A stretch of DNA of 24,402 nucleotides from a virus: positions 1 to 24,402 of the IMG/VR virus record IMGVR_UViG_3300025168_000645; one strand, written 5' to 3'. The notes under the pieces are model-generated. The model saw only the letters and a list, made by a program, of their open reading frames with translations. It ran no database searches and was not told the origin of the DNA. A program made the translations under genes and the position numbers. The stretch's first letter is position 1, and the number at the start of each line of letters is the position of its first letter. Below are positions 23,948 to 24,402 of this stretch, piece by piece.

Positions 23948-24402
23948 TTAAGCTCCTAATCTAGGAACAGAAGTCCCCTTTAACATATTATTAACAGAAT
24001 CTAGTGTATCAGAAAACTCATCTACACCATGTAATATATCTATAGCTTTATCTCTTTTGTTTTCTAACTTTTGAATAGTATCATTTGCTGTAAGAGATTT
24101 ATCATTTTTCTTTGCTGTTTCGTTACAACACCATCTAAATGCTCTATCTATATCTGTTTTTTGATGATTATTACCATAAAGACTTGGTTGATGCTGTCTT
24201 ACTTGCCAAGATAAATCAGGATTATCAAGAGTATTTTTAATTTCATCAAATACTGAAGATATTTTAGAACCTAATGCATCTAATCTAGGCTTTATCTTAT
24301 TATATTTTTTAATAGTTTTATCTAAACCAATTGCTTTTAAGTATTTCTTATAAGCCTGTTCAGAAACATCATAAACTTTAGAAGCGCTTTGCTGTCTTAA
24401 GT
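23948..24402 (-). CDS. partial unknown protein (C-terminal 150 aa; start outside window)
   Basis: An open frame reading leftward from the right edge (codons from 24400) ends TAA at 23950-23948, two bases before the next ATG. The visible part is charged and helical: KVYDVSEQAYKKYLKAIGL, then IKPRLDALGSKISSVFDEIK, then PDLSWQVRQHQPSLYGNN, and a final helix with TIQKLENKRDKAIDIL. A single CC pair (RWCCNE) is seen. No catalytic motif or family is recognised. It is probably the first visible member of the same leftward operon as the SPL-like gene. Confidence 0.75.
   Translation of the reverse strand, partial: LRQQSASKVYDVSEQAYKKYLKAIGLDKTIKKYNKIKPRLDALGSKISSVFDEIKNTLDNPDLSWQVRQHQPSLYGNNHQKTDIDRAFRWCCNETAKKNDKSLTANDTIQKLENKRDKAIDILHGVDEFSDTLDSVNNMLKGTSVPRLGA

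Noticed and set aside
1-24402. CRISPR array, insertion sequence, integrase or attachment site
   Set aside because: No regularly spaced repeats, transposase motifs, terminal inverted repeats or recombinase signatures were found on reading both strands.

Overview
The window is about 30% G+C by eye. It has tightly packed genes, AGA-dominated arginine codons, many 1-8 bp gene overlaps (TAATG and similar) and GGAG-type ribosome binding sites. Its content is that of a tailed-phage genome, most likely a podovirus-like marine phage or prophage-free viral contig. The host cannot be named from this sequence. The two halves are transcribed towards each other and meet near position 16940.

Left half (1-16940, + strand): the C-terminal end of a fibre-like protein (3-383), then an uninterrupted cassette of six genes. 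These are 324 aa with a hydrophobic tail, 122 aa small, 338 aa Ala/Gln-rich, 890 aa charged/helical, 2618 aa giant, and 1201 aa with membrane segments. Size progression, composition and order resemble the internal-core (ejection) cassette of T7-like phages. The lytic transglycosylase/gp16 position is taken by the giant protein. That protein contains an HEIAH zinc-peptidase-like motif (H1145-H1149) and, in its C-terminal third, what I read as the catalytic core of a two-barrel (double-psi beta-barrel) RNA polymerase. The evidence is R2094-x-P-x-x-H-x-x-G, then LHP, then D2132-Y-D-G-D2136, spaced as in bacterial beta' and eukaryotic/phage RdRP-like polymerases. This is the main finding: a probable virion-packaged, injected RNA polymerase of the general type known from crAss-like phages (gp66), embedded in an ejection-protein cassette.

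Right half (16937-24402, - strand, read right to left): a partial unknown gene, an MGMDVYG-type protein with a four-cysteine knuckle, and a radical-SAM spore-photoproduct-lyase-like enzyme. A structured leader and a small HTH protein follow. Next come an ERF-type single-strand annealing protein, an SSB-like protein ending in VPF, and a candidate structured RNA. Then come a fused AEP primase and DnaB-like helicase, a DUF932-like protein, a run of small genes including a PD-(D/E)XK resolvase-like nuclease and a possible histone-fold protein, and last a 24-codon membrane ORF. This is the replication, recombination and repair module. A terminator-like hairpin for this strand lies at the convergent junction.

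Working model (inference): the + strand cassette builds the capsid core. On infection the giant protein is ejected with the DNA and transcribes the early (- strand) module, which replicates and repairs the genome. No stretch longer than about 235 bases lacks a gene. No tRNA, CRISPR, IS element, integrase or T7-type single-subunit RNA polymerase was seen.
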